A stretch of DNA of 14,203 nucleotides from Bordetella parapertussis (lineage in GTDB: Bacteria; Pseudomonadota; Gammaproteobacteria; Burkholderiales; Burkholderiaceae_C): contig CAMDAN010000066.1 in NCBI GenBank assembly GCA_945888535.1, forward strand, positions 1 to 14,203. The letters run 5' to 3'. Within the stretch, counting starts at the first letter, position 1. Each line of letters starts with the position of its first letter. The notes beneath the pieces are model-generated. The model was not told the DNA's origin and did not search any database. It saw only the letters and a program-made list of their open reading frames with translations. Below, piece after piece: positions 1-7,618 of the stretch. The position numbers were made by a program, and so were the translations under genes.

Positions 1-71
1 CAAACCCCTTACAAAACGAGCCTGGTTACCTTAGCCCAACAATCGATTTCACGCGATCACTGAACCTGAGC

Positions 72-1181
72 TTAAGTCGAAGCCCGCGCATCGCCCCAGC
101 GCAAGGGGGAAGTTTCATCGCCGACATACAGCGTTTCTCCATGCCTATCGACGCAGTAGTGGCGCGAAACAATCATTTCCTCAAAATGCATTTCTGCGGC
201 AATGCGCGTGTACTCAAACAAAACACTGCGGGTAATTGTCGCCCCTGATCGAATCAGGCTTCCATGACCAATCCACGAAGGGCCAATAATCTTGGCGCCT
301 GGCTCAATGCGCACGCTAGAACCAATGTAGACCGGCCCTTCAATGGTGACTTGATCCCAATCCACCGCCGTATTGATGCCCACCCATACGCCGGGGCGCA
401 CTTGTTTACCTGGCATGGGCATGGCCGATATTTCGCCATTAAGCACCCGCTGTAAAACGGACCAGTAATCACTCACGCGGCCAATATCGATCCAATGAAA
501 CGGGCGGTTTTGGACAAAGAAGGCTTTGTGATGCGACACCAGTTGGGGAAAAAGCTGGCTACCAATATCGTACGTTTGGCCTTGGGGTACAAGATCCAGC
601 ACTTCTGGCTCAAAGATGTAAATTCCCGTGCTCGCCAACGTTGACTTGGCGTCTTGCGGTTGTGGTTTTTCTTGGAACGACGCGATACGCCCTTCTTTGG
701 TGGCCACGACGATACCGTAGGACTGCACATCCGCCAAAGGGACATCCATCGCGACGACGCTGGCAATGGCTCCTTTGGATTGGTGCTCTGCCAAGGCCGC
801 CGTGATATCGAGATCAATCAAAGCGTCACCACACAACACAATCGTTGTTTCATCGAAAAACCCGCTTTGGTCTTGGATGCTGCGCATACCGCCGGCCGAC
901 CCTTTGGGCCGCGGCAAGATATCGCCGAATTCGCGAACTCCTTCGTAGGCATAGCCAATTTCAACACCCCAGCGGCTTCCGTCGCCAAAGTACTCCTCAA
1001 TTTTGTGGTGGTGGTAGGCGACATTCACCATGATTTCTGTCACCCCATGCCGGGCCAAATGTTCAATCAGATACTCCATCACTGGTTTACCCAAAATGGG
1101 CACCATGGGCTTAGGCAAGTCACGCGTCAAGGGCCGCACGCGCGTGCCCTGCCCGGCTGCCAATATCATTCCTTTTGCCAT
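72..1181 (-). CDS. Sugar-1-phosphate nucleotidyltransferase with C-terminal beta-helix (mannose-1-phosphate guanylyltransferase-like)
   Basis: This protein of 369 residues probably joins a sugar-1-phosphate to an NTP, giving a cytoplasmic NDP-sugar for surface glycans. The N-terminal Rossmann-type nucleotidyltransferase domain opens with GMILAAGQGTRVRPLT (4-19) and PKPM (23-26), the nucleotide-binding signature. It continues with GSAGGMR (94-100), a metal-binding LCGDALIDLD (D119), EKP (171-173) and WIDIGRVSDYW (220-230, second metal Asp at 222). From about residue 250 the hexapeptide-like pattern (VWVGIN, VYIGSS, KIIGPS, SLIRSGATI) indicates a left-handed beta-helix. ATG at 1181 is preferred because GGAG (1191-1194) lies 9 nt before it; an upstream in-frame TTG at 1196 lacks that support. 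The gene diverges from rfbB. The sugar and nucleotide cannot be read from sequence; GDP-mannose is the usual automatic label. The catalytic class is secure, the substrate is not. Confidence 0.9.
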   Translation of the reverse strand: MAKGMILAAGQGTRVRPLTRDLPKPMVPILGKPVMEYLIEHLARHGVTEIMVNVAYHHHKIEEYFGDGSRWGVEIGYAYEGVREFGDILPRPKGSAGGMRSIQDQSGFFDETTIVLCGDALIDLDITAALAEHQSKGAIASVVAMDVPLADVQSYGIVVATKEGRIASFQEKPQPQDAKSTLASTGIYIFEPEVLDLVPQGQTYDIGSQLFPQLVSHHKAFFVQNRPFHWIDIGRVSDYWSVLQRVLNGEISAMPMPGKQVRPGVWVGINTAVDWDQVTIEGPVYIGSSVRIEPGAKIIGPSWIGHGSLIRSGATITRSVLFEYTRIAAEMHFEEMIVSRHYCVDRHGETLYVGDETSPLRWGDARAST

Positions 1182-1306
1182 CGCCTTACGCTCCAAGAGT
1201 TATGCGAAATTACAGAGGATTGTCTGCGATCCGCATCCTAGCGATAAAAAACTAAAAACAAATTACACTTCTCTTTAATACAACTTTTGGCAAACGCCCT
1301 TCTACC
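1182..1306. promoter_or_regulatory. Divergent intergenic region between the nucleotidyltransferase and rfbB
   Basis: This gap of 125 nt is the only sizeable non-coding interval inside the window. It must hold the start signals for the leftward nucleotidyltransferase gene and for the rightward rfb-pil run. It is AT-rich from about 1243 to 1290, with several A-tracts. For the rightward direction TTGTCT (1220-1225) and GATAAA (1243-1248), 17 nt apart, each match four of six sigma-70 consensus bases. For the leftward direction I found no -35/-10 pair with acceptable spacing. rfbB has no clear Shine-Dalgarno sequence before its ATG. No operator palindrome or riboswitch was recognised. Confidence 0.5.
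1220..1248 (+). promoter_or_regulatory. Weak candidate sigma-70 promoter for the rfb-pil run
   Basis: TTGTCT at 1220-1225 and GATAAA at 1243-1248 are separated by 17 nt, and each agrees with the consensus at four of six positions. A run of A residues follows directly. It lies 58 nt upstream of the rfbB ATG, so the leader would be around 50 nt. This is a pattern match only; such matches are common in AT-rich DNA. Confidence 0.3.
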
Positions 1307-2374
1307 ATGGCCATTCTTGTGACCGGCGGTGCAGGTTTCATCGGAAGCAATTTCGTTTTGGACTGGCTGGCAGATTCTGAAGAGCTCGTGATTAACCTCG
1401 ATAAGCTCACCTACGCTGGCAATTTACAAAATCTAACGTCGCTTAAAGACAACCCACGCCATATTTTTATCCATGGCGATATAGCCGATACAACCTTAGT
1501 CACGGCGCTTTTGACACAACACCAGCCGCGTGCCGTGGTGAACTTTGCAGCTGAGAGTCATGTGGACCGGTCTATCTCAGGTCCTGGTGCCTTTATTCAA
1601 ACGAATATCGTTGCCACCTTCCAATTGCTTGAAGCGGTAAGGGCGTACTGGGGCAACTTAGACGCAACGCACAAAGTAGGTTTCCGTTTTTTGCACGTCT
1701 CCACGGACGAGGTGTATGGATCGCTTGAGAAAAATGCACCGGCATTTACCGAGAACCACCGCTACGAGCCCAATAGCCCGTACTCCGCTTCTAAAGCGGC
1801 TAGTGACCATTTGGTTCGCGCCTACCACCACACTTACGGCCTGCCCGTTCTAACAACCAACTGCTCCAACAATTACGGGCCTTTTCATTTTCCAGAAAAA
1901 CTGATCCCCCTGATGATTGTGAATGCGCAGGCTGGAAAACCACTCCCTGTGTATGGCGACGGCCAACAAATTCGCGACTGGCTGTATGTGAAAGACCATT
2001 GCAGTGCGATTCGGCAGGTTCTTGCTAAAGGCCGACTGGGCGAAACCTACAACATTGGCGGTTGGAACGAAAAACCCAACATTGAAATTGTGCAAACGGT
2101 GTGCGCACTGCTCGATGAACTTCGCCCCAGAACCGATGGCAAGCCCTATAAAGAACAAATTGCCTACGTCACTGATCGGCCTGGTCACGATAAACGCTAT
2201 GCCATCGATGCCAGCAAGATCAAAAATGAACTCGGTTGGGCTCCAGCGGAAACTTTCGAGACCGGAATTCGCAAAACGGTGCAGTGGTACCTAGACCATT
2301 CAGAATGGGTTGCCCAGGTCCAAAGCGGCGCTTACCGCGCGTGGGTCGACCAACAGTACGGCCAATCGCCATGA
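1307..2374 (+). CDS. rfbB: dTDP-glucose 4,6-dehydratase
   Basis: RfbB (RmlB) converts dTDP-glucose to dTDP-4-keto-6-deoxyglucose, the second step of dTDP-L-rhamnose synthesis, in the cytoplasm. The 355 residues match the family's usual length. It is an extended short-chain dehydrogenase: the NAD-binding [10 protein letters not shown] lies at residues 6-15, [11 protein letters not shown] at 80-90, and the catalytic triplet T133-D134-E135 sits in STDEVYGS. The active-site YxxxK is Y159-K163 in [15 protein letters not shown]. Downstream NNYGP and RDWLYVKDH are typical of dTDP-glucose dehydratases. It is the first gene of the rightward run. Its ATG follows the divergent gap without a clear Shine-Dalgarno sequence, but the TGGAGFIG motif starting at residue 6 leaves little room for a different start. 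Its TGA overlaps the rfbD ATG (ATGA). Confidence 0.97.
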   Translation: MAILVTGGAGFIGSNFVLDWLADSEELVINLDKLTYAGNLQNLTSLKDNPRHIFIHGDIADTTLVTALLTQHQPRAVVNFAAESHVDRSISGPGAFIQTNIVATFQLLEAVRAYWGNLDATHKVGFRFLHVSTDEVYGSLEKNAPAFTENHRYEPNSPYSASKAASDHLVRAYHHTYGLPVLTTNCSNNYGPFHFPEKLIPLMIVNAQAGKPLPVYGDGQQIRDWLYVKDHCSAIRQVLAKGRLGETYNIGGWNEKPNIEIVQTVCALLDELRPRTDGKPYKEQIAYVTDRPGHDKRYAIDASKIKNELGWAPAETFETGIRKTVQWYLDHSEWVAQVQSGAYRAWVDQQYGQSP

Positions 2375-3285
2375 AAATTTTGCTATTGGGTCGCAATGGC
2401 CAAGTCGGCTGGGAGTTACAGCGCAGCCTATCGACTTTGGGCGAAGTGATCGCTCTTGCAAGCGATTCCCATCACAACCCCGACGGATTGTGTGGCGACC
2501 TCAGCGACCTCGAAGGATTGGCTCAAACAGTTCGCCGGGTTGCACCCAAGGTGATCGTTAACGCCGCTGCTTACACCACCGTGGACCGGGCTGAAACGCA
2601 GGCTGAATTGGCGCACACCGTCAATGCAAAAGCGCCCGCTGTACTTGCGGAAGAAGCCCAGCAGTTGGATGCTTGGCTGGTCTATTACTCCACCGACTAT
2701 GTGTTCAATGGGAGTGGGTCAGCACCCTGGCGTGAAGACGATACGACAGGACCATTGAGCACCTACGGACGCACAAAGCTTGAAGGAGAGAAAGCAGTGG
2801 CCTCCTGGGCTAAGCATCTCATTTTTCGCACCAGCTGGGTGTACTCCGCACGAGGCGGCAACTTTGCGAAAACCATGCTGCGTTTGGCCGGCGAAAAGGA
2901 ACAGTTCCAAGTCATTGATGACCAATGGGGCGCTCCGACTTCGGCTGAGCTATTGGCCGATGTCACGGCCACTTCACTGCGTGCCTGCATGGGACAACCG
3001 GATCTTGCAGGTTTGTACCATTGCGCCGCCAGCGGTGAAACGAATTGGAATGCGTATGCACGGTTTGTGATTGATCAAGCGAGCGCTTTAGGCGCTTCAC
3101 TCAAAGCCACCTCTATGAGTATTGACGCCATCCCTTCAGCCCAATACCCAACAGCAGCGGCACGCCCTTTGAACTCTCGGCTCAATTCGGATCGACTGCA
3201 GTCCACTTTTTCACTACACTTACCATCCTGGCAGCAGGGCGTTTCGCGCATGCTGCAAGAAGTTCTTGGGGAGTCAAAAAAATGA
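2371..3285 (+). CDS. rfbD: dTDP-4-dehydrorhamnose reductase
   Basis: RfbD (RmlD) carries out the last step of the pathway, the NAD(P)H-dependent reduction of dTDP-4-keto-L-rhamnose to dTDP-L-rhamnose. The protein has 304 residues, close to the usual 290-300. The N-terminus [16 protein letters not shown] carries the GxxGxxG dinucleotide-binding loop. [12 protein letters not shown] (64-75) is characteristic of the family, and the catalytic set is T108 in [10 protein letters not shown] with Y132 and K136 in [11 protein letters not shown]. The C-terminal part includes RPLNSRL, a conserved element of the sugar-binding region. The reading frame is open 45 codons further upstream, but those lie inside rfbB, and the ATG at 2371 gives the standard N-terminus and a 4-nt ATGA overlap with rfbB. 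A second ATGA overlap links it to rfbA, so translation is probably coupled. Confidence 0.96.
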   Translation: MKILLLGRNGQVGWELQRSLSTLGEVIALASDSHHNPDGLCGDLSDLEGLAQTVRRVAPKVIVNAAAYTTVDRAETQAELAHTVNAKAPAVLAEEAQQLDAWLVYYSTDYVFNGSGSAPWREDDTTGPLSTYGRTKLEGEKAVASWAKHLIFRTSWVYSARGGNFAKTMLRLAGEKEQFQVIDDQWGAPTSAELLADVTATSLRACMGQPDLAGLYHCAASGETNWNAYARFVIDQASALGASLKATSMSIDAIPSAQYPTAAARPLNSRLNSDRLQSTFSLHLPSWQQGVSRMLQEVLGESKK

Positions 3286-4181
3286 AACCAACATCTGCGC
3301 TTAAGCGCAAAGGGATTGTGCTGGCTGGCGGGTCTGGGACGCGCCTATACCCCGCCACCCAAGTGGTGAGCAAGCAGCTCTTGCCCATTTACGACAAGCC
3401 CATGATTTATTACCCGCTGAGCACCTTGCTGCTTGCAGGAATCCGAGACATTCTCATTATTTCAACCCCCCAAGACACGCCGCGCTTTGAGCAGTTACTC
3501 GGCGACGGAAGCCAATGGGGGTTAGATCTCAGCTATGCCGTTCAACCCAGTCCCGATGGCTTGGCGCAGGCTTTTTTGATCGGTGAAAAATTTCTGGATA
3601 GTGCGCCGAGTGCGCTCGTATTGGGTGACAACATCTTCTATGGCCACGACTTTGCCACCCTGCTGCAGTCCGCCCGGGAACAAACCCACGGCGCAACCGT
3701 CTTCGCCTACGCGGTTCAAGACCCAGAACGGTATGGCGTTGTCGAATTCAATACCGCTGGAAAAGCCATCAGTTTGGAAGAAAAGCCAGCGCATCCGAAA
3801 TCACGCTATGCCGTGACAGGGCTCTATTTTTACGACACGCAAGTCGTCGAACTGGCTAAAAAAATTCGACCCTCAGCCCGTGGCGAGCTGGAAATTACTG
3901 ACCTCAACCGGCTCTACCTTGAACAGGGAACGCTCGATGTACAAACCATGGGCCGAGGCTACGCTTGGCTTGACACGGGCACCCACGAGTCGATGTTGGA
4001 AGCCAGCCAATTCATTCACACCATCGAAAATCGCCAAGGTTTGAAAGTCGCGGCACCCGAAGAAATCGTTTGGCGTCATGGTTGGATTGACAACACCCAA
4101 CTTGAAGCGCTCGCCAAACCACTTGCCAAATCGGGATACGGACAGTACCTGTTGCGGTTGCTCACCGAGAAGGTTTACTGA
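3282..4181 (+). CDS. rfbA: Glucose-1-phosphate thymidylyltransferase
   Basis: RfbA (RmlA) joins glucose-1-phosphate and dTTP to give dTDP-glucose and pyrophosphate, the entry step of dTDP-L-rhamnose synthesis. The 299 residues fit the family. The nucleotide-binding signature [17 protein letters not shown] is at 10-26, followed by [26 protein letters not shown] holds the metal-binding D116. EEKP occurs at 166-169, [10 protein letters not shown] at 200-209, and [12 protein letters not shown] contains the second metal Asp (D231). The start used here overlaps the rfbD stop (ATGA) and gives about seven residues more than the typical N-terminus, which often begins just before KGI; no later Met is available before the motif, so the overlap start is likely. 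Its TGA shares one base with the rfbC ATG. It is distinct from the divergent nucleotidyltransferase at the left edge, which lacks these RmlA-specific motifs. Confidence 0.97.
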   Translation: MKPTSALKRKGIVLAGGSGTRLYPATQVVSKQLLPIYDKPMIYYPLSTLLLAGIRDILIISTPQDTPRFEQLLGDGSQWGLDLSYAVQPSPDGLAQAFLIGEKFLDSAPSALVLGDNIFYGHDFATLLQSAREQTHGATVFAYAVQDPERYGVVEFNTAGKAISLEEKPAHPKSRYAVTGLYFYDTQVVELAKKIRPSARGELEITDLNRLYLEQGTLDVQTMGRGYAWLDTGTHESMLEASQFIHTIENRQGLKVAAPEEIVWRHGWIDNTQLEALAKPLAKSGYGQYLLRLLTEKVY

Positions 4182-4708
4182 TGAAGGTGACTGCGACCGC
4201 CATTGCCGATGTCCTTCTGCTTGAACCAAAGATCTTTGGTGATGACCGCGGGTTTTTCTTCGAAAGTTTCAACGCCCGCGTTTTCGCCCAAGCCACGGGC
4301 TTGAACGTGACCTTTGTCCAAGATAACCACTCGAAGTCTGCCCGCCATGTTTTGCGCGGACTTCACTACCAAACCCAGCAAGCGCAAGGCAAGTTAGTGC
4401 GAGTCGTGTCAGGTGAGGTATTTGATGTCGTTGCCGATGTTCGCCCAGAATCTCCGACCTATGGTAAATGGGTAGGAGAAATTTTGTCTGCACAGAACCA
4501 GCGCCAAATGTGGGTGCCACCTGGCTTGGCCCATGGCTTCTTGGTGCTTTCAGAAAGCGCCGAATTTCTATATAAAACGACAGATTACTACGCACCAGAG
4601 TTCGAAAGGTGTATTGCTTGGAATGACAAAAAGCTCAATATCGATTGGCCCTTAAGCGGAGCGACGCCGTCGCTTTCAGCGAAGGACGCCTTAGGACACG
4701 CCTTTTAG
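4181..4708 (+). CDS. rfbC: dTDP-4-dehydrorhamnose 3,5-epimerase
   Basis: RfbC (RmlC) epimerises C3 and C5 of dTDP-4-keto-6-deoxyglucose, the third step of the rhamnose pathway. It is a single-domain cupin of 175 residues, slightly shorter than the common 180-185. FGDDRGFFFESFN lies at 19-31. VLRGLHYQ carries the catalytic H62, K71 follows in QGKLVRV, and the active-site tyrosine is most likely Y131 in EFLYKTTDYY. VPPGLAHGFLVL (112-123) and a C-terminal SLSAKD are also standard. With rfbB, rfbD and rfbA it completes the pathway in the order B-D-A-C. It starts with a 1-nt overlap with rfbA (TGATG). Its stop is only 4 nt from the pilB start, so no room exists for a separate terminator and promoter outside coding sequence. 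Confidence 0.96.
   Translation: MKVTATAIADVLLLEPKIFGDDRGFFFESFNARVFAQATGLNVTFVQDNHSKSARHVLRGLHYQTQQAQGKLVRVVSGEVFDVVADVRPESPTYGKWVGEILSAQNQRQMWVPPGLAHGFLVLSESAEFLYKTTDYYAPEFERCIAWNDKKLNIDWPLSGATPSLSAKDALGHAF
4658..4676 (+). other. Short stable hairpin near the rfbC end
   Basis: AGCGAC (4660-4665) and GTCGCT (4669-4674) are perfect inverted repeats around a GCC loop, and two G-U pairs could lengthen the stem outward to 4658-4676. Only a short T run follows, and it is partly used in the stem, so this does not look like a full intrinsic terminator. It lies inside the rfbC reading frame, about 37 nt before the pilB start, and could be a processing or pausing site, or merely codon-driven chance. 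Confidence 0.3.
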
Positions 4709-4712
4709 ACCT

Positions 4713-6416
4713 ATGCAAGCGCTTGGCTCCATCTCCAAGACGCATCTATCAGGCACCATGCCTGCTGTCATTCACGCTTTGGTTGCCGCCGGGCTCATCA
4801 CTTTGGACCAAGCCCAAGCCCTTTGGCAAAAAGCAAAAACCAACAGCACCCACTTTATTGCGGCGCTGATTGATTCGGGTGCGGTTACCTCATCTGCACT
4901 GGCGCAAACCGTATCCAAAGCTTTTGCAACGCCCCTCTTCGATCTCAATACCCTTGATCGCACAGCGCTTCCCACAGGGCTGATCGATGAAAAGATTTGT
5001 CTGGATCACCATCTCATTGTTTTAGGCAGCAAAAATAACCGTATAAGGATTGCCACCGCAGACCCCTCGAACAAAGAAGCATCCGAGGCGCTTAAGCGTT
5101 TAGCGCCACTGGACTTTGAATGGGTTGTGGTCGAGTTCGATCGACTTCGCCAATGGCTTACTGCTACTACACGCAGCGAAAATCCGGCCCATGCGCTCGA
5201 TTGGGATAGTTTCAATTTCGAATCGCTATCGGAACAAGCCGCTACCACCCAGGACGTCCCTGTGGTTCAGTTTTTAGAAAAATTGCTGGCCCACGCCGTT
5301 GAACTGAGGGCGTCCGACGTTCATCTAGAGCCCTATGAAAAAACCTACCGCGTCAGGTTTCGGGTGGATGGGGAACTCAGAGAAATCGCTTCTCCTCCAT
5401 TGCATCTCAAGGAAAATTTGGCTTCCCGGATCAAAGTTTTAGCCCGAATCGATATTGCCGAAAAGCGCATTCCACAAGACGGCCGAATGAAGCTGAGTTT
5501 CCCCATTTTTGGGGCCATCGATTTTCGGGTGAGCAGCTTACCTACGCTTTTTGGTGAAAAAATCGTGATCCGGATTTTGGATTCAGCCCATGTGCGAATG
5601 GGTATGGATGCATTGGGCTACGAAGATGACGATAAAGAACGCCTCTTTGCTGCCATTCGCCGTCCCTTTGGCATGATTCTGGCAACGGGGCCCACAGGGT
5701 CAGGAAAGACAGTGTCGCTTTACGCCTGCTTAGACCTCCTCAACCAAGCTGGGGTCAACATCATTACCGTAGAGGACCCTTCAGAAATTCATTTCGCAGG
5801 AATCAACCAGGTCAATGTCAATGAGAAAGCTGGATTGACATTTGCCACCGCCTTGCGGTCTTTTTTACGCCAAGATCCAGACATCATCATGGTGGGTGAA
5901 ATTCGTGATTTGGAAACAGCTGACATCGCAGTGAAGGCGGCCCAAACCGGGCATTTGCTTTTATCGACCTTGCATACCAATGACGCGCCTTCTGCGATTA
6001 CGCGATTGCGCAATATGGGCGTGGCCTCTTTCAATATTGCTTCAAGCGTAGCGCTCATCACCGCCCAGCGCTTGGTTCGCTGCTTATGCCAGCATTGCAA
6101 AATTCCAGCGCATATTTCGCCACAAATATTACTTGATGCCGGATTCCATGCCAGTGATTTGGAGGCCTCATGGCAACCCTATCAAGCTGTCGGTTGCTCC
6201 CAGTGCCACAAGGGCTACAAAGGACGCATTGGGATTTTTCAGGTGATGCCCGTCAGCGACGCCATTCAACAAATCATCCTGAGAGACGGTTCCGCTATCG
6301 AAATCGCCCATCAAGCGCAGCTGGAAGGCGTTCGTTCTTTAAGACAGTCCGGCTTGCTCAAAGTCAAACTTGGCCTCACTTCTATAGCAGAAGTGTTGGC
6401 TGTTACGAACGCCTAG
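4713..6416 (+). CDS. pilB: Type IV pilus assembly (extension) ATPase PilB
   Basis: PilB is the cytoplasmic hexameric ATPase that drives pilus extension through the platform protein PilC. The 567 residues fit betaproteobacterial PilB. The N-terminal region to about 150 is a T2SSE_N/MshEN-type domain (ALIDSGAVTSSALAQ, FATPLFDLN). The ATPase core follows from about 180, with SDVHLEPYE at 201-209, Walker A GPTGSGKT at 326-333, Asp box VEDPSEI at 353-359, Walker B IIMVGEIRD at 391-399 (E396) and His box TGHLLLSTLHTND at 412-424. The tetracysteine zinc site is C459/C462 and C495/C498. ATG 4713, 4 nt after rfbC, is used; ATG 4758 (MPAVIHALV) is an alternative, and neither has a good Shine-Dalgarno sequence. 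The retraction ATPase PilT is excluded by the N-terminal domain and zinc site. The Ser in the Asp box, usually VEDPVEI, is a minor oddity. Confidence 0.96.
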   Translation: MQALGSISKTHLSGTMPAVIHALVAAGLITLDQAQALWQKAKTNSTHFIAALIDSGAVTSSALAQTVSKAFATPLFDLNTLDRTALPTGLIDEKICLDHHLIVLGSKNNRIRIATADPSNKEASEALKRLAPLDFEWVVVEFDRLRQWLTATTRSENPAHALDWDSFNFESLSEQAATTQDVPVVQFLEKLLAHAVELRASDVHLEPYEKTYRVRFRVDGELREIASPPLHLKENLASRIKVLARIDIAEKRIPQDGRMKLSFPIFGAIDFRVSSLPTLFGEKIVIRILDSAHVRMGMDALGYEDDDKERLFAAIRRPFGMILATGPTGSGKTVSLYACLDLLNQAGVNIITVEDPSEIHFAGINQVNVNEKAGLTFATALRSFLRQDPDIIMVGEIRDLETADIAVKAAQTGHLLLSTLHTNDAPSAITRLRNMGVASFNIASSVALITAQRLVRCLCQHCKIPAHISPQILLDAGFHASDLEASWQPYQAVGCSQCHKGYKGRIGIFQVMPVSDAIQQIILRDGSAIEIAHQAQLEGVRSLRQSGLLKVKLGLTSIAEVLAVTNA

Positions 6417-6424
6417 TCAGCCCC

Positions 6425-7618
6425 ATGGAACACGCGTTATTTGAATGGGTAGGTAAAGATCGCAACGGCGAAGTGGCCCGAGGCCAAACCCGCGCTCCGG
6501 ATGCCGCCCAAGTCAAGGCGCTCTTGCATCGCCAAGGAATTGCCCCCTCCCGCATTCAAGAAAAAGGACCGCAGCGCATTGGTTCAATTAAAGGCAAAGA
6601 AGTCGCAGACTTCACACGCCAACTTGCCACGCTTTTTAAGGCTGGGGTACCCGTGATTCAAGCCTTCGGCATTGCAGCGCACGGACATGCCAACCCGAAC
6701 ATGCGCGAAATGCTCGGAAGCATCCGGGCTGACGTGGAAACGGGGTCATCGCTAAGCGCCGCTTTTCGTAAATACCCCAAGTGTTTTGATGCACTGTATT
6801 GCAACGTCATCTTTGCAGGCGAAGTAGCAGGAATTCTGGACGAGTTGCTAGACCGCTTGGCAACCCATATGGAAAAAACGCAAGCGCTTCAATCCAAAAT
6901 GCGATCCGCATTTTTATACCCCTCCAGCATTTTGATCGTCGCTTTGGGCATCTTGGCCGTGATGATGGTTTGGGTTATCCCGTCGTTCAAAACTGTTTTC
7001 TCCTCTTTTGGAAGTGACTTGCCCACAGCGACTTTATGGGTGATTGCAGCCAGTGATTTTTTTATTCGCAACGGACTTTTTGTTCTTGCCATGGGTTGCG
7101 TGGCAATTTATTCCGTCGCTTGGTTTTGGCGTACCAATGCAAATTTCCACGCCGCGATAGACGGACTTGTGTTGCGTTTGCCGATTTTTGGCTCACTTCT
7201 GCAGGAGTCATGTACCGCACGGTGGACGCGTACGCTGTCGACCATGCTCCAGGCCGGTGTCCCGATGGTGGAGTCGCTGGACTGCGTTGGTGGCGCCTGC
7301 GGCAACTCGGTGTATGCTTTACGCACAGTGAAGATCAAACAACACATCTCTAGCGGCATGAGTCTGAGCGAAGCGATGGCCCAGTCCCGTATATTTGCAC
7401 CTATGGTCGTCCAAATGTGTGCCGTGGGCGAAGAATCTGGCTCTTTAGATCACATGCTTAGCAAGGTTGCGGACTATTTCGAGACGCAGGTCGACCACCA
7501 AGTTGCAGGCTTATCGAGCTTGATAGAACCGATCGTTATTGTGGTTTTAGGAATGCTCATTGGTTCCGTCGTTGTCGCCATGTACCTGCCTATATTCAGC
7601 ATGGGACAAATCATCTAA
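6425..7618 (+). CDS. pilC: Type IV pilus inner-membrane platform protein PilC
   Basis: PilC is the inner-membrane platform on which PilB acts to insert pilin subunits at the pilus base. The 397 residues include two T2SSF (GspF/PilC) repeats, each with the signature of a soluble helical bundle: residues about 58-180 (FTRQLATLFKAGVPVIQAF, FAGEVAGILDELLDRLA) and about 260-385 (WTRTLSTMLQAGVPMVESL, VGEESGSLDHMLSKVADYFE). Hydrophobic segments at about 165-187, 207-226 and 367-390 fit the three expected membrane helices. The frame is open 85 codons upstream into pilB, but the ATG at 6425 gives the canonical short N-terminus (FEWVGKDRNGEVARG) and lies 8 nt after the pilB stop. No clear Shine-Dalgarno precedes it, so coupling to pilB is likely. 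The stop shares one base with the pilD start. Confidence 0.95.
   Translation: MEHALFEWVGKDRNGEVARGQTRAPDAAQVKALLHRQGIAPSRIQEKGPQRIGSIKGKEVADFTRQLATLFKAGVPVIQAFGIAAHGHANPNMREMLGSIRADVETGSSLSAAFRKYPKCFDALYCNVIFAGEVAGILDELLDRLATHMEKTQALQSKMRSAFLYPSSILIVALGILAVMMVWVIPSFKTVFSSFGSDLPTATLWVIAASDFFIRNGLFVLAMGCVAIYSVAWFWRTNANFHAAIDGLVLRLPIFGSLLQESCTARWTRTLSTMLQAGVPMVESLDCVGGACGNSVYALRTVKIKQHISSGMSLSEAMAQSRIFAPMVVQMCAVGEESGSLDHMLSKVADYFETQVDHQVAGLSSLIEPIVIVVLGMLIGSVVVAMYLPIFSMGQII

Noticed and set aside
1..63. Frame 1 is open from the left edge to a TGA at 61-63, possibly the C-terminal end of a plus-strand gene convergent with the nucleotidyltransferase gene.
   Set aside because: Only 20 codons, with no recognisable motif; an open stretch this short is quite likely by chance.
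654..1241. Plus-strand open frame of 195 codons opposite the nucleotidyltransferase gene.
   Set aside because: It lies antisense to a gene with a full set of family motifs and its own translation shows no family pattern; it is a shadow frame.
2236..2370. N-terminal extension of the rfbD frame into rfbB.
   Set aside because: The extension lies wholly within rfbB coding sequence and precedes the canonical [13 protein letters not shown] start, which has an ATGA overlap.
6170..6424. N-terminal extension of the pilC frame into pilB.
   Set aside because: It overlaps the PilB C-terminal zinc region and is unlike any PilC N-terminus; the ATG at 6425 gives the normal length.
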